Positions 18,236 to 27,611 of a stretch of 64,000 nt of DNA are shown here, piece by piece. Made by a program: the position numbers and the translations under genes. The notes under the pieces were generated by a model. That model was not told where the DNA came from. It did not search any database and saw only the letters and a list, made by a program, of their open reading frames with translations. The DNA lies in contig NZ_FUKU01000071.1 in NCBI RefSeq assembly GCF_900163865.1, forward strand, positions 62,001 through 126,000, read 5' to 3'. Source of the DNA: Sphingobacterium sp. JB170 (GTDB taxonomy: Bacteria > Bacteroidota > Bacteroidia > Sphingobacteriales > Sphingobacteriaceae). Position 1 is the first letter of the stretch. Every line of letters starts with the position of its first letter.

Positions 18236-19441
18236 ATGAAAAATTGGATGATGGTAATGGGAATGACGTTTGGAACTCTTCCAATCATGGCCCAAAGTAT
18301 TGATACAATACCAGCTGCCACAGCGATAGAACAAGACGTATATCAAACGAATTCGGATACCTCAGGAATTTCTCAGCAGATAACTCAGATTAACGCCGAC
18401 AGCGTGCCTGGGGAAATGTTAATAGACACAATTCCTACTACGGATGGTTTTTACCAGGTTAATAACCTAGAGGATGCTGTTCCATTTGCCTATCCTGAGG
18501 TTAATTTGAAAAACATCCGCTTTTACAAGCGCGTTTGGCGGGATATTGACTTAAAGGACCAACGGAATTATATTTATGCAGTGCCTGGTAACTCCTTGAT
18601 GGAGGTGATTATGAAAGCGATCGGAGAAGGTAAATTAACACCTTATAGTCCAGAAGATGATTCATTCAAAAGTAAACTTTCGGCAAGTGAAGGTATGGCT
18701 AGATTTGCAGACTCTGTTTTGATACCTATATTCGATGACGAAGGTAATCAGATTGATTCGCGGATGGCATTGAATGAATTCAATCCTGAAAAGGTTACTA
18801 AATTTAGAATCAAGGAAGATATCTTCTTCGATAAACAGCGCGGGCGCTTGGAAACTCGCATCATTGGAGTAGCACCATTAATGGATATCACTACGTCGGC
18901 GGAACTGGCACAATCGGTGGGATCTACTCCGGCGTTTTGGCTTTATTTCCCGCAGTTACGCTATGCATTAGTAAAAGTGGATATATCTGATCCTGACCGT
19001 GGTCTGTATGACATGACAATGGATGATTTATTTGTTCAACGTAAATTTGCAAGCAAGATTGTTCGGGAATCCTCACCAGGCATGTTGCAACAAGCACAAT
19101 ACGCAGGAGGGGATAGCCTTCAAACAGATAATTCTGCTTCACTTGCAGACAAACTAGATACCTATAAAAAGAAGCTTTGGAAAACGCCTAAAGGTGTCAA
19201 TGCTGAAAACTTAGAAGGTTATGAACGTGATCAGAAGATTGAGCAAGAGGAGCAGCAGCGTCGAGAGCAGCTTGAACAACAGCATCAAGAAAGCCAGGCC
19301 CGTCAACAGCAGCAGTCTGAGGAGCAATTTGAAGAACTTCTCCAACAAACAGAACCGGTAGAAGAAGGTACCGAAGGTATTATTGAGGAAGAAGGAACAA
19401 GCGGAGAAGAACCGAGCGGATATTCCCAGGAGCAGTTGTAA
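18236..19441 (+). CDS. gldN: Type IX secretion/gliding protein GldN
   Basis: A 401-residue GldN/PorN protein, partner of GldK in the periplasmic ring. A signal peptide ends near residue 19 (IMAQ). The conserved core (about 88-275) contains NIRFYKRVWRDIDLKDQRN, TPAFWLYFPQLRYALVKVDI and the DDLFVQRKFASKIVRESS block. Beyond about residue 330 the protein turns into a Gln/Glu-rich low-complexity tail (EQEEQQRREQLEQQHQ and further), likely coiled or disordered. It forms the end of the gldK transcription unit, with a strong terminator 40 bp downstream. Confidence 0.93.
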   Translation: MKNWMMVMGMTFGTLPIMAQSIDTIPAATAIEQDVYQTNSDTSGISQQITQINADSVPGEMLIDTIPTTDGFYQVNNLEDAVPFAYPEVNLKNIRFYKRVWRDIDLKDQRNYIYAVPGNSLMEVIMKAIGEGKLTPYSPEDDSFKSKLSASEGMARFADSVLIPIFDDEGNQIDSRMALNEFNPEKVTKFRIKEDIFFDKQRGRLETRIIGVAPLMDITTSAELAQSVGSTPAFWLYFPQLRYALVKVDISDPDRGLYDMTMDDLFVQRKFASKIVRESSPGMLQQAQYAGGDSLQTDNSASLADKLDTYKKKLWKTPKGVNAENLEGYERDQKIEQEEQQRREQLEQQHQESQARQQQQSEEQFEELLQQTEPVEEGTEGIIEEEGTSGEEPSGYSQEQL

Positions 19442-19483
19442 AGCTTTTCGGTTCATTTCGATCGAAGAGAACGTTTCGGTCAT

Positions 19484-19526
19484 AAAAATGCCCCCACATG
19501 TTTAGCGACATTTTGGGGGCATTTTT
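19484..19526 (+). terminator. Terminator after gldN
   Basis: The stem AAAAATGCCCCCA / TGGGGGCATTTTT encloses a loop of about 16 nt and ends in a T-run, a standard intrinsic terminator. The A/T-flanked arms make it usable in both directions. Confidence 0.85.
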
Positions 19527-19792
19527 GTGCGGTAACGGCGGATGGTGCCACCTTATTAGCGTACGGTGAATCGGTATATAGCACATTAGATATCTTTTTT
19601 GCCGTTTACGATTGGATACTTTTTTAGATACAGCATTTGGTATTAGAATAACCGGTAAGTCGTTAGCTGCGGTCCGCATAATAGGCTGAAAATAGGCTCC
19701 TGCGTGTTTGAGGTAATAGGTCGAAATATAATGGAGAGATCGTTCTCGTACTTTCAGGATAGAAGGCCGCATGTGGCGTTGCAGCATATTGC

Positions 19793-19825
19793 GAAAAAAA
19801 GGGGGCTACGTCAAGTAGCCCCCTT
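19793..19825 (-). terminator. Terminator after gldM
   Basis: A GGGGGCTA/TAGCCCCC 8-bp stem (19801-19808 with 19816-19823); read on the minus strand it is followed by seven T residues, typical of an intrinsic terminator for the gldL-gldM unit. Confidence 0.85.
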
Positions 19826-19848
19826 AGCTTATCGAAAAGTCGTATTGT

Positions 19849-21381
19849 TTAGTTCGCTGACAACGCAACGGCATTTAACTGTCTCGAAGTTCCGTCTGGA
19901 CCAACAGCGATGATGTTATCGAAAATTACGCGTGTTCCAGGGGTGATTTTACTAAGTGCGGTTCTCATTGATGCACTCAAATTGTTTCCCGAAGTGGATA
20001 GTACAATCGCGTCAGCTCGCGGTTTCGCAATTATCATCGAAAATTTGGTAACCCGAAAGGTGGCGTCGAAGTCGAAGTTGTCTAATTTTGCGAAAAGTGC
20101 CTTCTGCGCTTTAAGTGCTACCGTTGCCATCGAGCCGCCGGTTTTTCCCGCAAACTGTGCCACAGGATCCGGAATTCGCTTCACCCGAAATTCGGTGGTA
20201 CTTAACGTTTGGGTCTTACCCGGGGCAACCTCCGCTGAAACGGATATTTTTGCGGTACCTGGCGAAGTTACTTTTACATTGTATTTACCATTCGACCCGC
20301 TGATACTACCGCCAGACATGCTGACTTTAATACCACTTGTAGGTGTTCCGGGGGCCGAAACCGATACAGGGTTATTCACCCCGATATAAAGTACATTCAT
20401 TTTATCGGGTGAAACAACTGCCGATGGTCGTGCAACTTGATAAGTCTGTTGTGGCGTGCGGTATTCTTTGATTGTACCGTCTGTTTGTTTTACGTTAACG
20501 ATGCCGGTCCATGTGAACTGGCCCTCTTTGTTTGTAGGGACGCTATAAACCCCTTTACCATCAACGACGTTTAGATTTGCTCCATTTACGCTGATTGCAG
20601 TTTCTGATTTCGAGTCATAAGCTGTCAAAAATACTTCAGCTGTATAGGGCTGACCCTGTACTAAGTATGAAGTAGGAGCAACGGCTACTGCAGCAAACTT
20701 ATCTAAGTTTACCACTGCTTGATCCATTTTACCTAAAATTAGTTTCACCATATCAGATTCCGCATTTTGCGCATCAGTCTGGATCTTGGTAAGGATTGTC
20801 ATTGCCGCTGTTAAGGGGGTGCCGCCACCGAAATTAATTTCTTCCCAACGGCGTTTGCCGTTTACCGGCTTGCTGGGATCGTTTGCCTCTAGAGAAAATG
20901 TTACTGATTTTTGTTCTTCGGGAGTCAAGAGTGCAAGAAGCTTCGCGCGTGTCTCACTAATTTTATTCTTCAGCTCTTCTCCTTTTTTTCCATTCATCAT
21001 CACATTTTGAACGATGTCCTCATTCTCCCGGCGGACTAGGTCGCCCGTTTTTTCATCATAACCTCCACCTTGTTTTACAAACTCGTCTTTGATTGATCCG
21101 ATATATTGATCGAGATCCTGAACTATTTTTTGGGCATTTTTTGCCTTGTCATAGATCGGTTTTGCGCGATCCGGTTCGTCTTTTAGTTTCGTGCTTTCAA
21201 AAGCAGCGAATAATTGTTGAACGGAATTGTTTACGTTGGATTTTGATGTTTCTAAACTGTTGTTGATATTTTTGAAGGCATCCAATATTGAATCGGGTAC
21301 ATTTAATGCGAGCATAGCAAGCAAAACGAGGTACAATATACCGATCATTCGCTGCCTTGGTGTCTCTCTTCCTAATGCCAT
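19849..21381 (-). CDS. gldM: Type IX secretion/gliding motor protein GldM
   Basis: A 510-residue GldM/PorM protein. One N-terminal transmembrane helix (about 12-33, IGILYLVLLAMLALNV) anchors a long periplasmic rod that reaches the GldK/GldN ring. The signature N-terminus MALGRETPRQRMIG and the following helical domain (DSILDAFKNINNSLE) are diagnostic. With GldL it is the proton-driven motor powering type IX secretion. The gene is 30 bp downstream of gldL on the minus strand and converges on gldN. Confidence 0.95.
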   Translation of the reverse strand: MALGRETPRQRMIGILYLVLLAMLALNVPDSILDAFKNINNSLETSKSNVNNSVQQLFAAFESTKLKDEPDRAKPIYDKAKNAQKIVQDLDQYIGSIKDEFVKQGGGYDEKTGDLVRRENEDIVQNVMMNGKKGEELKNKISETRAKLLALLTPEEQKSVTFSLEANDPSKPVNGKRRWEEINFGGGTPLTAAMTILTKIQTDAQNAESDMVKLILGKMDQAVVNLDKFAAVAVAPTSYLVQGQPYTAEVFLTAYDSKSETAISVNGANLNVVDGKGVYSVPTNKEGQFTWTGIVNVKQTDGTIKEYRTPQQTYQVARPSAVVSPDKMNVLYIGVNNPVSVSAPGTPTSGIKVSMSGGSISGSNGKYNVKVTSPGTAKISVSAEVAPGKTQTLSTTEFRVKRIPDPVAQFAGKTGGSMATVALKAQKALFAKLDNFDFDATFRVTKFSMIIAKPRADAIVLSTSGNNLSASMRTALSKITPGTRVIFDNIIAVGPDGTSRQLNAVALSAN

Positions 21382-21411
21382 AGTTTTTCTTTAAATTTTG
21401 TATTGGATGAA

Positions 21412-22224
21412 TTACACTCTTGGCTGGTTCATTGCATTCAGCATATTGCCATATACGGCATTTAATGCATTAAGATTTTTCGCCAATTTATTAACTTCGT
21501 CTTTAAATGCTTTGGAATCATCTAAGGATTCATTGAAGTTTTTCATGGTGAAGCTTAGGTTTTCATAGAAATGGTTCATCGACTGAAGGTGCGTGGCCGA
21601 CTCACGTAACTCGCGCTCGTACATATTGTTCAGTTGACCCAGGTTGCTTGTCAGCTGCTGTACCTGTTGGTGGTACCCAGCAGTGTCGGTATTTGTATTG
21701 GACATTTCGACGAGGTTTGCCGACGCTTTTTCGAAAGCTATACCTAAGTTATCAAATTTTGATGATGCAGCACGCAGTTTCTGCGTGAAATCATCTGTTG
21801 CCAACGAAATATCACTTATTTTGTTTATCGCTGAAACCTTATCACCGAAATCTTGAAGGCCGCGTCCCAACTTTTCGATAGCCAAGGTATCAATATTTGC
21901 ATCATTAAACATCTTGTCCAATGCTGCCGTTGCCGACGGTCCACTAGGTACATTTGCCATCTGTACAGAGCGATTAGGTAATTCTCCTCCGTAATTGTCA
22001 TCTAATTCAGGATAAACTTTTGCCCAGTTCGGTTCTTGTGGTGGTGGGGTAAAGCCCATTAAGAAGAATAACACCGCTTCTACAACCAGACCAAGACCGA
22101 TCATGTAGTTTGCTGTAGAGCCTCCAATATGTAGGATCTTAAAAAGTACACCAATAATTACGATACTTGCTCCCCATGAAATGGCGACATGAAGCCATCT
22201 TGAATTGTCTTTCTTTTTACTCAT
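21412..22224 (-). CDS. gldL: Type IX secretion/gliding motor protein GldL
   Basis: A 270-residue GldL/PorL inner membrane protein, the partner of GldM in the motor. Two transmembrane helices at about 10-28 (VAISWGASIVIIGVLFKIL) and 34-57 (NYMIGLGLVVEAVLFFLMGF) hold the conserved membrane Glu (VVEAVLFF) thought to take part in proton flow. The rest is a cytoplasmic, largely helical and coiled region. It is first in a two-gene gldL-gldM unit on the opposite strand from gldK-gldN. Confidence 0.95.
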   Translation of the reverse strand: MSKKKDNSRWLHVAISWGASIVIIGVLFKILHIGGSTANYMIGLGLVVEAVLFFLMGFTPPPQEPNWAKVYPELDDNYGGELPNRSVQMANVPSGPSATAALDKMFNDANIDTLAIEKLGRGLQDFGDKVSAINKISDISLATDDFTQKLRAASSKFDNLGIAFEKASANLVEMSNTNTDTAGYHQQVQQLTSNLGQLNNMYERELRESATHLQSMNHFYENLSFTMKNFNESLDDSKAFKDEVNKLAKNLNALNAVYGNMLNAMNQPRV

Positions 22225-22485
22225 AATCTCAATTTTGATAGACCCTAGAATAGGGCTTTTAAAAAAGTTTTTTAGTTGAATTACACCGTTTTTAATTAAC
22301 GCGTACTCTCAATACAAAAATCGCTCCGAATTATTTGAGGGTATTTGATAAATGGAATAATATGATTTTCGTAGCGCAAATAGAATATCATTTTGAGGGA
22401 GTTTATCAGCTTTAGCAAAGTAAACATATATTCTGTTTCGCGCTAATTATAACGATATACTAACTATACCCGAAGAACCGGGAAA

Positions 22486-23067
22486 TTATGTTGTTTGATT
22501 GTTCTTGAAGCTGCAGAAGTCAAAATGATCGTTAACCATACCAACCGCCTGCATGTAGGCATAACATATTGTGGTGCCAAAAAATTTAAGGCCTCGCTTT
22601 TTCAGATCTTTTGAGATTGCGTCCGATTCATCGCTGCGGGTTTTTGCATCCGTTGCTTTTTTTAACTTATTCGTAATTGGAATTGTATGGGGTAAAAATG
22701 AATACAAATAGTTGTAAAACGAACCAAATTCCTTTTGGATGTCGATAAATATCTTCGCATTGCTTATCGCGGCAGTTATTTTACCGCGATGTCTAATAAT
22801 ATTGGAATCATTGACAAGACTATTTATTTTTTCCTCGTCGTAAAGCGCAACTTTTTTATAGTCAAAATTTGCGAAAGCAGCCCGGTAGCCCTCTCTTCGC
22901 TTTAGTATGGTAATCCAACTTAAGCCTGCTTGCGCAGACTCTAAGACTAAAAATTCAAAAAGCTTGTACTCGTCGGTAACTTGTTGTCCCCATTCCTTGT
23001 CATGGTATTCCATATACAATTCGTCGTTTCCACACCACGGACAGCGTACAATTTTAGTGTCTGACAT
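22486..23067 (-). CDS. tag: DNA-3-methyladenine glycosylase I
   Basis: A 193-residue Tag enzyme, a helix-hairpin-helix family glycosylase that removes 3-methyladenine from DNA. Zinc-binding Cys9 (RCPWC) and His22 (EYHDKEWG) are 13 residues apart as in E. coli Tag, and the C-terminal His-x3-Cys (DHFDFC) completes the zinc site. The FEFLVLESAQAGLSWITIL segment around the substrate pocket is conserved. It is a single gene divergent from DUF4271. Confidence 0.95.
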   Translation of the reverse strand: MSDTKIVRCPWCGNDELYMEYHDKEWGQQVTDEYKLFEFLVLESAQAGLSWITILKRREGYRAAFANFDYKKVALYDEEKINSLVNDSNIIRHRGKITAAISNAKIFIDIQKEFGSFYNYLYSFLPHTIPITNKLKKATDAKTRSDESDAISKDLKKRGLKFFGTTICYAYMQAVGMVNDHFDFCSFKNNQTT

Positions 23068-23130
23068 GTTTTCTTTTTTTGCTTGACAATATTATTATAA
23101 CTTTACGCCAAAGTAATCATTATTATTTGG

Positions 23131-24051
23131 ATGTATTTGTGGATACGAATCTTATTAATCGGCCTATTGTGCAGTATACTTTCTCATGCACAAAGTCAGG
23201 AATCTTTACCTCCAAATCGCGTATCGAATGATAGTGTGCAGGTGAGGCCTGTCGATTCATTTAATTATGTGTTTCCCAGTCCGGATCGTGATAACAAACT
23301 CTTAAGGCACTTTCTCGATAAAATACAACAAAACAGTATAGACCCAATAAAAGTTATTAATAGCCTTCAGGAATCTAACGGTGAGGTGCAATTATTTCAG
23401 GGTAAATTTAAGCACACACGCCCGGCATGGGTACTTGTTTTCGTGTTTTTTCTTTTCGTTGCCATCGGGGTAGTACGTTTGCTTTTTCCCGCAGATTTTG
23501 CAATGATTGTAATGGCTTTTTATAATGAGCGGACCTTGCAACACGTAAGTAAGGAGGATAACATGTTAACTTCCTGGCCCTATATATTTTTGTATTTGAT
23601 ATTTAGTTTAGCCCTCGGTTTATTTATACTTTTAATAGAATCTTCTTTTTCACACCTAGAAGTACTTAATGGGGAAAACTACTTACGGACTACGCTTTTA
23701 GTAGCAGTATTGTTTGTTTTCAAGATTTTGTTGATTCGTTTTATATCGCTGGTTTTTCAGCTCGAACGTTTGGTCAGAGAATACGTTGCGGTTTTATATC
23801 TAGTGTATTTTAATAGTATGCTGGTTCTAATGCCGCTGTTGTTGGTTGTAACTTTTGTACCGGCTAGTTACTTTAAATTTGTGTTAATTTTGTTTAGTGT
23901 TATTGCGTCTATCTTGTTTATATATAGGTTTTTAAGAACAGCATTTCGTTTGTTTGGTAATCTGCGGTTTTCAGTTTTTTATTTAATTCTGTATCTTTGC
24001 ACACTTGAAGTAGCGCCGATCTTGATATTGGTTAAAACATTGAGCACTTAA
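23131..24051 (+). CDS. DUF4271 domain membrane protein
   Basis: A 306-residue integral membrane protein matching the DUF4271 family of Bacteroidota. A signal-like N-terminus (to about residue 21) is followed by a soluble stretch to about 100 and then about seven hydrophobic segments (from WVLVFVFFLFVAIGVVRLLF to the C-terminus). Function unknown. The gene ends 13 bp before hemD, an arrangement I recall as common in the phylum, which suggests a heme- or envelope-related role, but nothing in the sequence proves it. Confidence 0.8.
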   Translation: MYLWIRILLIGLLCSILSHAQSQESLPPNRVSNDSVQVRPVDSFNYVFPSPDRDNKLLRHFLDKIQQNSIDPIKVINSLQESNGEVQLFQGKFKHTRPAWVLVFVFFLFVAIGVVRLLFPADFAMIVMAFYNERTLQHVSKEDNMLTSWPYIFLYLIFSLALGLFILLIESSFSHLEVLNGENYLRTTLLVAVLFVFKILLIRFISLVFQLERLVREYVAVLYLVYFNSMLVLMPLLLVVTFVPASYFKFVLILFSVIASILFIYRFLRTAFRLFGNLRFSVFYLILYLCTLEVAPILILVKTLST

Positions 24052-24064
24052 AAAAACGACGAAT

Positions 24065-24832
24065 ATGCAAGTAGATGTAGCAAGAGCCAAGAAGGTAAAA
24101 AGCATTTTAGTTACCTTACCAAAACCAGAAAATGATAAGTCACCTTACTTTACTTTGGCCGAGAAGTACAATCTTAAACTAGATTTCAGAGGATTCATTC
24201 ACGTCGAGGGCGTTGCTGCGAAAGACGTACGAAAGGATAAAATTAATTTCGCGGAATATACAGCAATCATTTTTACAAGTAAGAATGCTGTTGATCATTT
24301 TTTTAGAGTATGCGAGGAAATGCGTCATGAGGTGTCCGCAGATATGAAATATTTCTGCATATCGGAAACTATCGCTCTTTATCTGCAAAAATATATACAG
24401 TATAGAAAGCGTAAAATATTTTTCGGTAAACAATCCGCTAGAGATCTAGAAGAAGTGCTTAAAAAACATACAAACGAAAAATTTCTATTTCCTTGCTCTG
24501 ATGTTGCGAATGAGGAAACCCAGAGATGGCTTCAAGATAATGGATATGACTTCACGCCGGCGGTATTGTTTAGGACGGTGATTAGTGATATTACAGATTT
24601 AGAGGATGTTTTTTATGATGTCATCGTATTTTTCAGCCCCTCTAGCGTACAATCATTATATGAAAATTTTCCTGATTATACACAAAAACACACCCGTATT
24701 GCTGCATTTGGTGCAACAACACAGCAAGAGTTATTGCGGCATGATCTCGTGCTCGATATTCCAGCCCCAACGCCTGAAGCGCCAAGTATGACCATGGCGG
24801 TCGAACAATATATAAAACAGGTGAATAAATAA
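24065..24832 (+). CDS. hemD: Uroporphyrinogen-III synthase
   Basis: A 255-residue HemD-type protein, which closes and inverts ring D of hydroxymethylbilane to give uroporphyrinogen III in heme/siroheme synthesis. The two-lobed fold is visible in IIFTSKNAVDHFF (about 75-87) and VIVFFSPSSVQSLYENF, with RIAAFGATTQQEL near the C-terminus. Sequence conservation in this family is low, so the call rests on these patterns and length. It forms an operon with the DUF4271 gene and is followed by a terminator. Confidence 0.88.
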   Translation: MQVDVARAKKVKSILVTLPKPENDKSPYFTLAEKYNLKLDFRGFIHVEGVAAKDVRKDKINFAEYTAIIFTSKNAVDHFFRVCEEMRHEVSADMKYFCISETIALYLQKYIQYRKRKIFFGKQSARDLEEVLKKHTNEKFLFPCSDVANEETQRWLQDNGYDFTPAVLFRTVISDITDLEDVFYDVIVFFSPSSVQSLYENFPDYTQKHTRIAAFGATTQQELLRHDLVLDIPAPTPEAPSMTMAVEQYIKQVNK

Positions 24833-24840
24833 TCAACAAT

Positions 24841-24871
24841 AACGGGGAATTTAAATAGTTTTCCCGTTTTT
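24841..24871 (+). terminator. Terminator after hemD
   Basis: A 9-bp stem (24841-24849 with 24860-24868, one G-U pair) followed by a T-rich tail, 9 bp after the hemD stop codon. Confidence 0.7.
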
Positions 24872-25183
24872 GCTTTCCTTAACCCCGCATATGAGCGGGA
24901 TCTAAGTCAAATAGTTCTCACCGACCTCATTCTGGAATTTTAGAAAGCGCCTCGTCTCTTATGTTGCTTAATTACCGAGATCAGTCCAAGCTGCTATTAG
25001 AAATATTTTTCCGGTGTGTGTTTTGGCATCAATTTGGAATAGATGTAATAATTCTGATCGCTTATAGTAGAATTTCTGTTATATTGCACAAGCGACCAAA
25101 GTAAACTCAAAATAGTTTTTTTGTATCGAGTGAGTTGTATTTTTTTTTTAAGTTTGTATATAGTTGTAAAAGCGTAAAAACTT
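24872..25183. other. Intergenic region, no gene seen
   Basis: About 310 bp of AT-rich sequence between the hemD terminator and the JmjC/cupin gene. It probably holds that gene's promoter, but no properly spaced -33/-7 pair could be picked out. Confidence 0.4.
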
Positions 25184-26056
25184 GTGAAGCTAAAACCAAT
25201 AGATAGTATAACAGGAGTTTCTCCTAAAGAATTTATTCAAGAATATCTCCGGAATGGCCGGCCGGTAGTAATTAAAGATTTCATTAGTAAGGACAGCCCA
25301 TGCTGGAAAAAATGGAGTTACGATTATTTTAAGGAAATTGCCGGTAATGAGCAGGTGGATATTTATGGACGAGAAGAGGATTCGCAGAATCATGCTGCAA
25401 GTCCTCCGGTCGGACGAATGAGCTTTGCCGAGTATTTGGATAAAATTAAATCTGAACCGACGGAGCTACGTTTGTTTCTTTTTAATTTGTTGAAGATTCG
25501 CCCTGAGCTAAAAAATGATGTTATTTATAATGATGTGACTGGTGGCAAAGTATTGCAGTGGCTGCCCTATATGTTTTTTGGCGGTGAGGGGTCTGCAACT
25601 CGCAATCACTTTGATATCGATATGTCACACGTATTTATATCGCAGTTTCAAGGAGCAAAGCGGATTTGGTTGTTTCCGAATGATCAGTCAGATTTGATGT
25701 ATAAATTGCCGTATAATTTTCATAGTATAACTAATTTGAAAACCAGCGACCCAGAGGAGTATCCTGCGTTGAAGTTATTGGAAGGTTTTGAGGCTGTTAT
25801 CCGTCCGGGAGACACATTGTACATGCCTGCAGGTTGGTGGCACTATATCCAGTATGAGACCGAAGGTTATTCGATTTCTGTTCGCGCATTAGCAAATTCA
25901 TTTAGTGAAAAAGTTAAAGGAGCGCGAAATTTATTTGTTACGCGTTACTTTGACGATACGATGCGTAAGATTTTTAAAAATGGCTGGCTAGACTATAAAG
26001 TTGATGTCGCCAAGAAGCGTGCGAACCGGGCACTTAAAAGACGACTTAGAAAATAA
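25184..26056 (+). CDS. JmjC/cupin-like 2-oxoglutarate oxygenase family protein
   Basis: A 290-residue protein with a cupin_8/JmjC-type double-stranded beta helix, as in bacterial 2-oxoglutarate/Fe(II) hydroxylases related to FIH. The iron triad is visible as His142 and Asp144 (HFDID) and His220 (GWWHY); Lys159 in GAKRIWLFP is a candidate 2-oxoglutarate ligand. The C-terminal 30 residues are strongly basic (KKRANRALKRRLRK), which could bind nucleic acid or membrane phosphate. The start is GTG at 25184. Such proteins hydroxylate proteins or small molecules; the target is unknown. A single gene ending in a shared terminator. Confidence 0.8.
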   Translation: MKLKPIDSITGVSPKEFIQEYLRNGRPVVIKDFISKDSPCWKKWSYDYFKEIAGNEQVDIYGREEDSQNHAASPPVGRMSFAEYLDKIKSEPTELRLFLFNLLKIRPELKNDVIYNDVTGGKVLQWLPYMFFGGEGSATRNHFDIDMSHVFISQFQGAKRIWLFPNDQSDLMYKLPYNFHSITNLKTSDPEEYPALKLLEGFEAVIRPGDTLYMPAGWWHYIQYETEGYSISVRALANSFSEKVKGARNLFVTRYFDDTMRKIFKNGWLDYKVDVAKKRANRALKRRLRK

Positions 26057-26091
26057 ACGAAAAATGGAGCATTGTGCTCCATTTTTCGTTT
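26055..26091. terminator. Bidirectional terminator between cupin gene and trpC
   Basis: A perfect 17-bp stem (26055-26071 with 26075-26091) and 3-nt loop with A- and T-rich outer arms. It overlaps the trpC stop codon and serves two convergent genes. Confidence 0.88.
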
Positions 26092-26875
26092 AGCGCATTT
26101 CGCGAATAAACTCTTGGATCGCTCGGACGGGGTTCTCGGTCTTCATAAAATTTTCTCCAATAAGGAACCCTTGAAAGCCGGCAGTACTTAGTGCTTTAAT
26201 TGTTTTTGGGTCCGAAATCCCACTCTCGGAAACCTTAATAACATGCTCGGGTATTTTGTTTACCAAATCATACGAGTGGTTGAGGTCTACAGAAAAGTCC
26301 TTTAAATTACGATTATTGACCCCTACGGCATCAACATTTGCCTCGATATTATCGACAAGTTCTTGTTCATTGTGTACTTCTAGAAGCACGTTCAGGCCTA
26401 GTGATTTTGCAAATGAAGCGAAACTTTTGATTTCATGTACGGTAAGGCAAGCCGCAATTAAAAGAATAATATCTGCGCCATATGCTTTTGCTTCCGCTAT
26501 TTGATAGGTGTCGACAATAAACTCTTTGCGTAGCAAGGGGATGTTTAGTGCCTGGCGAGCCGCAGCGAGGTCTTCTAAGTTTCCTTGAAAAAAATCATGA
26601 TCTGTAAGTACCGAAACCGCAGAAGCTCCTGCTTCTTGATAGCCTTGAACTACGGTTTTCACATCTGCTTGCCCGTTTATGAGTCCTTTTGATGGGGAGG
26701 CACGTTTAAATTCCGCAATAACACCTGTTCTTTGTGGATTTAAAATAGATTCCTTCAGGTTGTAGCATGTCCTTAAATATAGCGGGGAGCTGGCGAGCTG
26801 CTCGATACTGACGTTCGCTTTAGCTCGCGCTACCTCGAGGTGTTTCTTTTCTATTATTTTATCTAGTATTGTCAT
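26090..26875 (-). CDS. trpC: Indole-3-glycerol-phosphate synthase
   Basis: A 261-residue TrpC that closes the indole ring in tryptophan synthesis. TIM-barrel motifs are in order: VIAEFKRASPSKG (about 52-64), VSVLTDHDFFQG, LLRKEFIVDTYQI, LLEVHNEQEL, VGVNNRNL and VSESGI (catalytic and phosphate-binding residues). It is the last gene of the trpE-trpG-trpC unit, 26 bp after trpG, and is not fused to TrpF. Confidence 0.97.
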   Translation of the reverse strand: MTILDKIIEKKHLEVARAKANVSIEQLASSPLYLRTCYNLKESILNPQRTGVIAEFKRASPSKGLINGQADVKTVVQGYQEAGASAVSVLTDHDFFQGNLEDLAAARQALNIPLLRKEFIVDTYQIAEAKAYGADIILLIAACLTVHEIKSFASFAKSLGLNVLLEVHNEQELVDNIEANVDAVGVNNRNLKDFSVDLNHSYDLVNKIPEHVIKVSESGISDPKTIKALSTAGFQGFLIGENFMKTENPVRAIQEFIREMR

Positions 26876-26901
26876 AGTGTTTGTCCTGGTCTATGCTTTA
26901 A

Positions 26902-27480
26902 TTATTTGATCTGTAACCAATTTTCAATTAAAATTTTTCCGTTTGGTGTGAGTACGGATTCTGGATGAAATTGCATTCCTCGGACGTTATAACTTTTATG
27001 CGTTATGGCCATGATTATTCCTGCTGAATCAACGGCCGTAATGCGTAAGTCCTCGGGTAATGTCTCTTTATTCACGGCCCAAGAGTGGTAGCGCCCAATT
27101 TTTGCGTCTATGGGGAAACTTTTAAACAAGGGTTCTTCATCGTCTGTAATTATGATGTCTGTTGCCACTCCATGCAGTGGTTTGGGCATATTGTATAGTG
27201 TGCCGCCGAAAACCTCGGCAATGGCTTGCTGACCTAAGCAAATTCCTAATATGCTTTTTGTGGCTGCGTATGTACGTATGATGTCCATCAATAGTCCGGC
27301 CTCTTCTGGGATACCCGGCCCAGGGGAGAGGAGTATTTTATCATATTCTTCGACTTCCTCCAGTTTGAACTTGTCATTCCTTAATACCGTGTATTTTTGA
27401 TTCAGTTCTTGTAGCAGGTGAACTAAGTTGTATGTGAATGAATCGTAATTGTCAATTACTAAAATTTTTTCGTTGCCCAT
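26902..27480 (-). CDS. trpG: Anthranilate synthase glutamine amidotransferase subunit
   Basis: A 192-residue class I glutamine amidotransferase that feeds ammonia to TrpE. The N-terminal VIDNYDSFTYNLV, the oxyanion segment LLSPGPGIP, the nucleophile Cys in GICLGQQAIAEVFGG and the His-Glu pair in MQFHPES are all present. It is not fused to TrpD, and no trpD gene follows. In some bacteria this subunit is shared with p-aminobenzoate synthase; the trp context makes TrpG the primary reading. Confidence 0.96.
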   Translation of the reverse strand: MGNEKILVIDNYDSFTYNLVHLLQELNQKYTVLRNDKFKLEEVEEYDKILLSPGPGIPEEAGLLMDIIRTYAATKSILGICLGQQAIAEVFGGTLYNMPKPLHGVATDIIITDDEEPLFKSFPIDAKIGRYHSWAVNKETLPEDLRITAVDSAGIIMAITHKSYNVRGMQFHPESVLTPNGKILIENWLQIK

Positions 27481-27611
27481 GGCCTTAATTATTCGTGTGT
27501 TTATTATTATAATACGGAAACCGCCGTTTTTACCTCACCTGATAGGATCATGACCTCTTGCTTGTGATCAGTGAGACTTACTGCATCTATTAAATTCAAA
27601 GAATCCTATCA

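Larger units (their letters stand above)
19442..19848. other. Convergent intergenic region between gldN and gldM
   Basis: This 407-bp gap holds one terminator for each flanking gene (19484-19526 and 19793-19825). Between them I see no convincing gene; the minus-strand open frame across it runs into gldN and lacks protein-like features. Confidence 0.6.

Noticed and set aside
19380..19787. 135-codon minus-strand open frame between gldM and gldN
   Set aside because: It runs into the gldN coding region antisense, spans the gldN terminator and shows no domain or composition typical of a protein.
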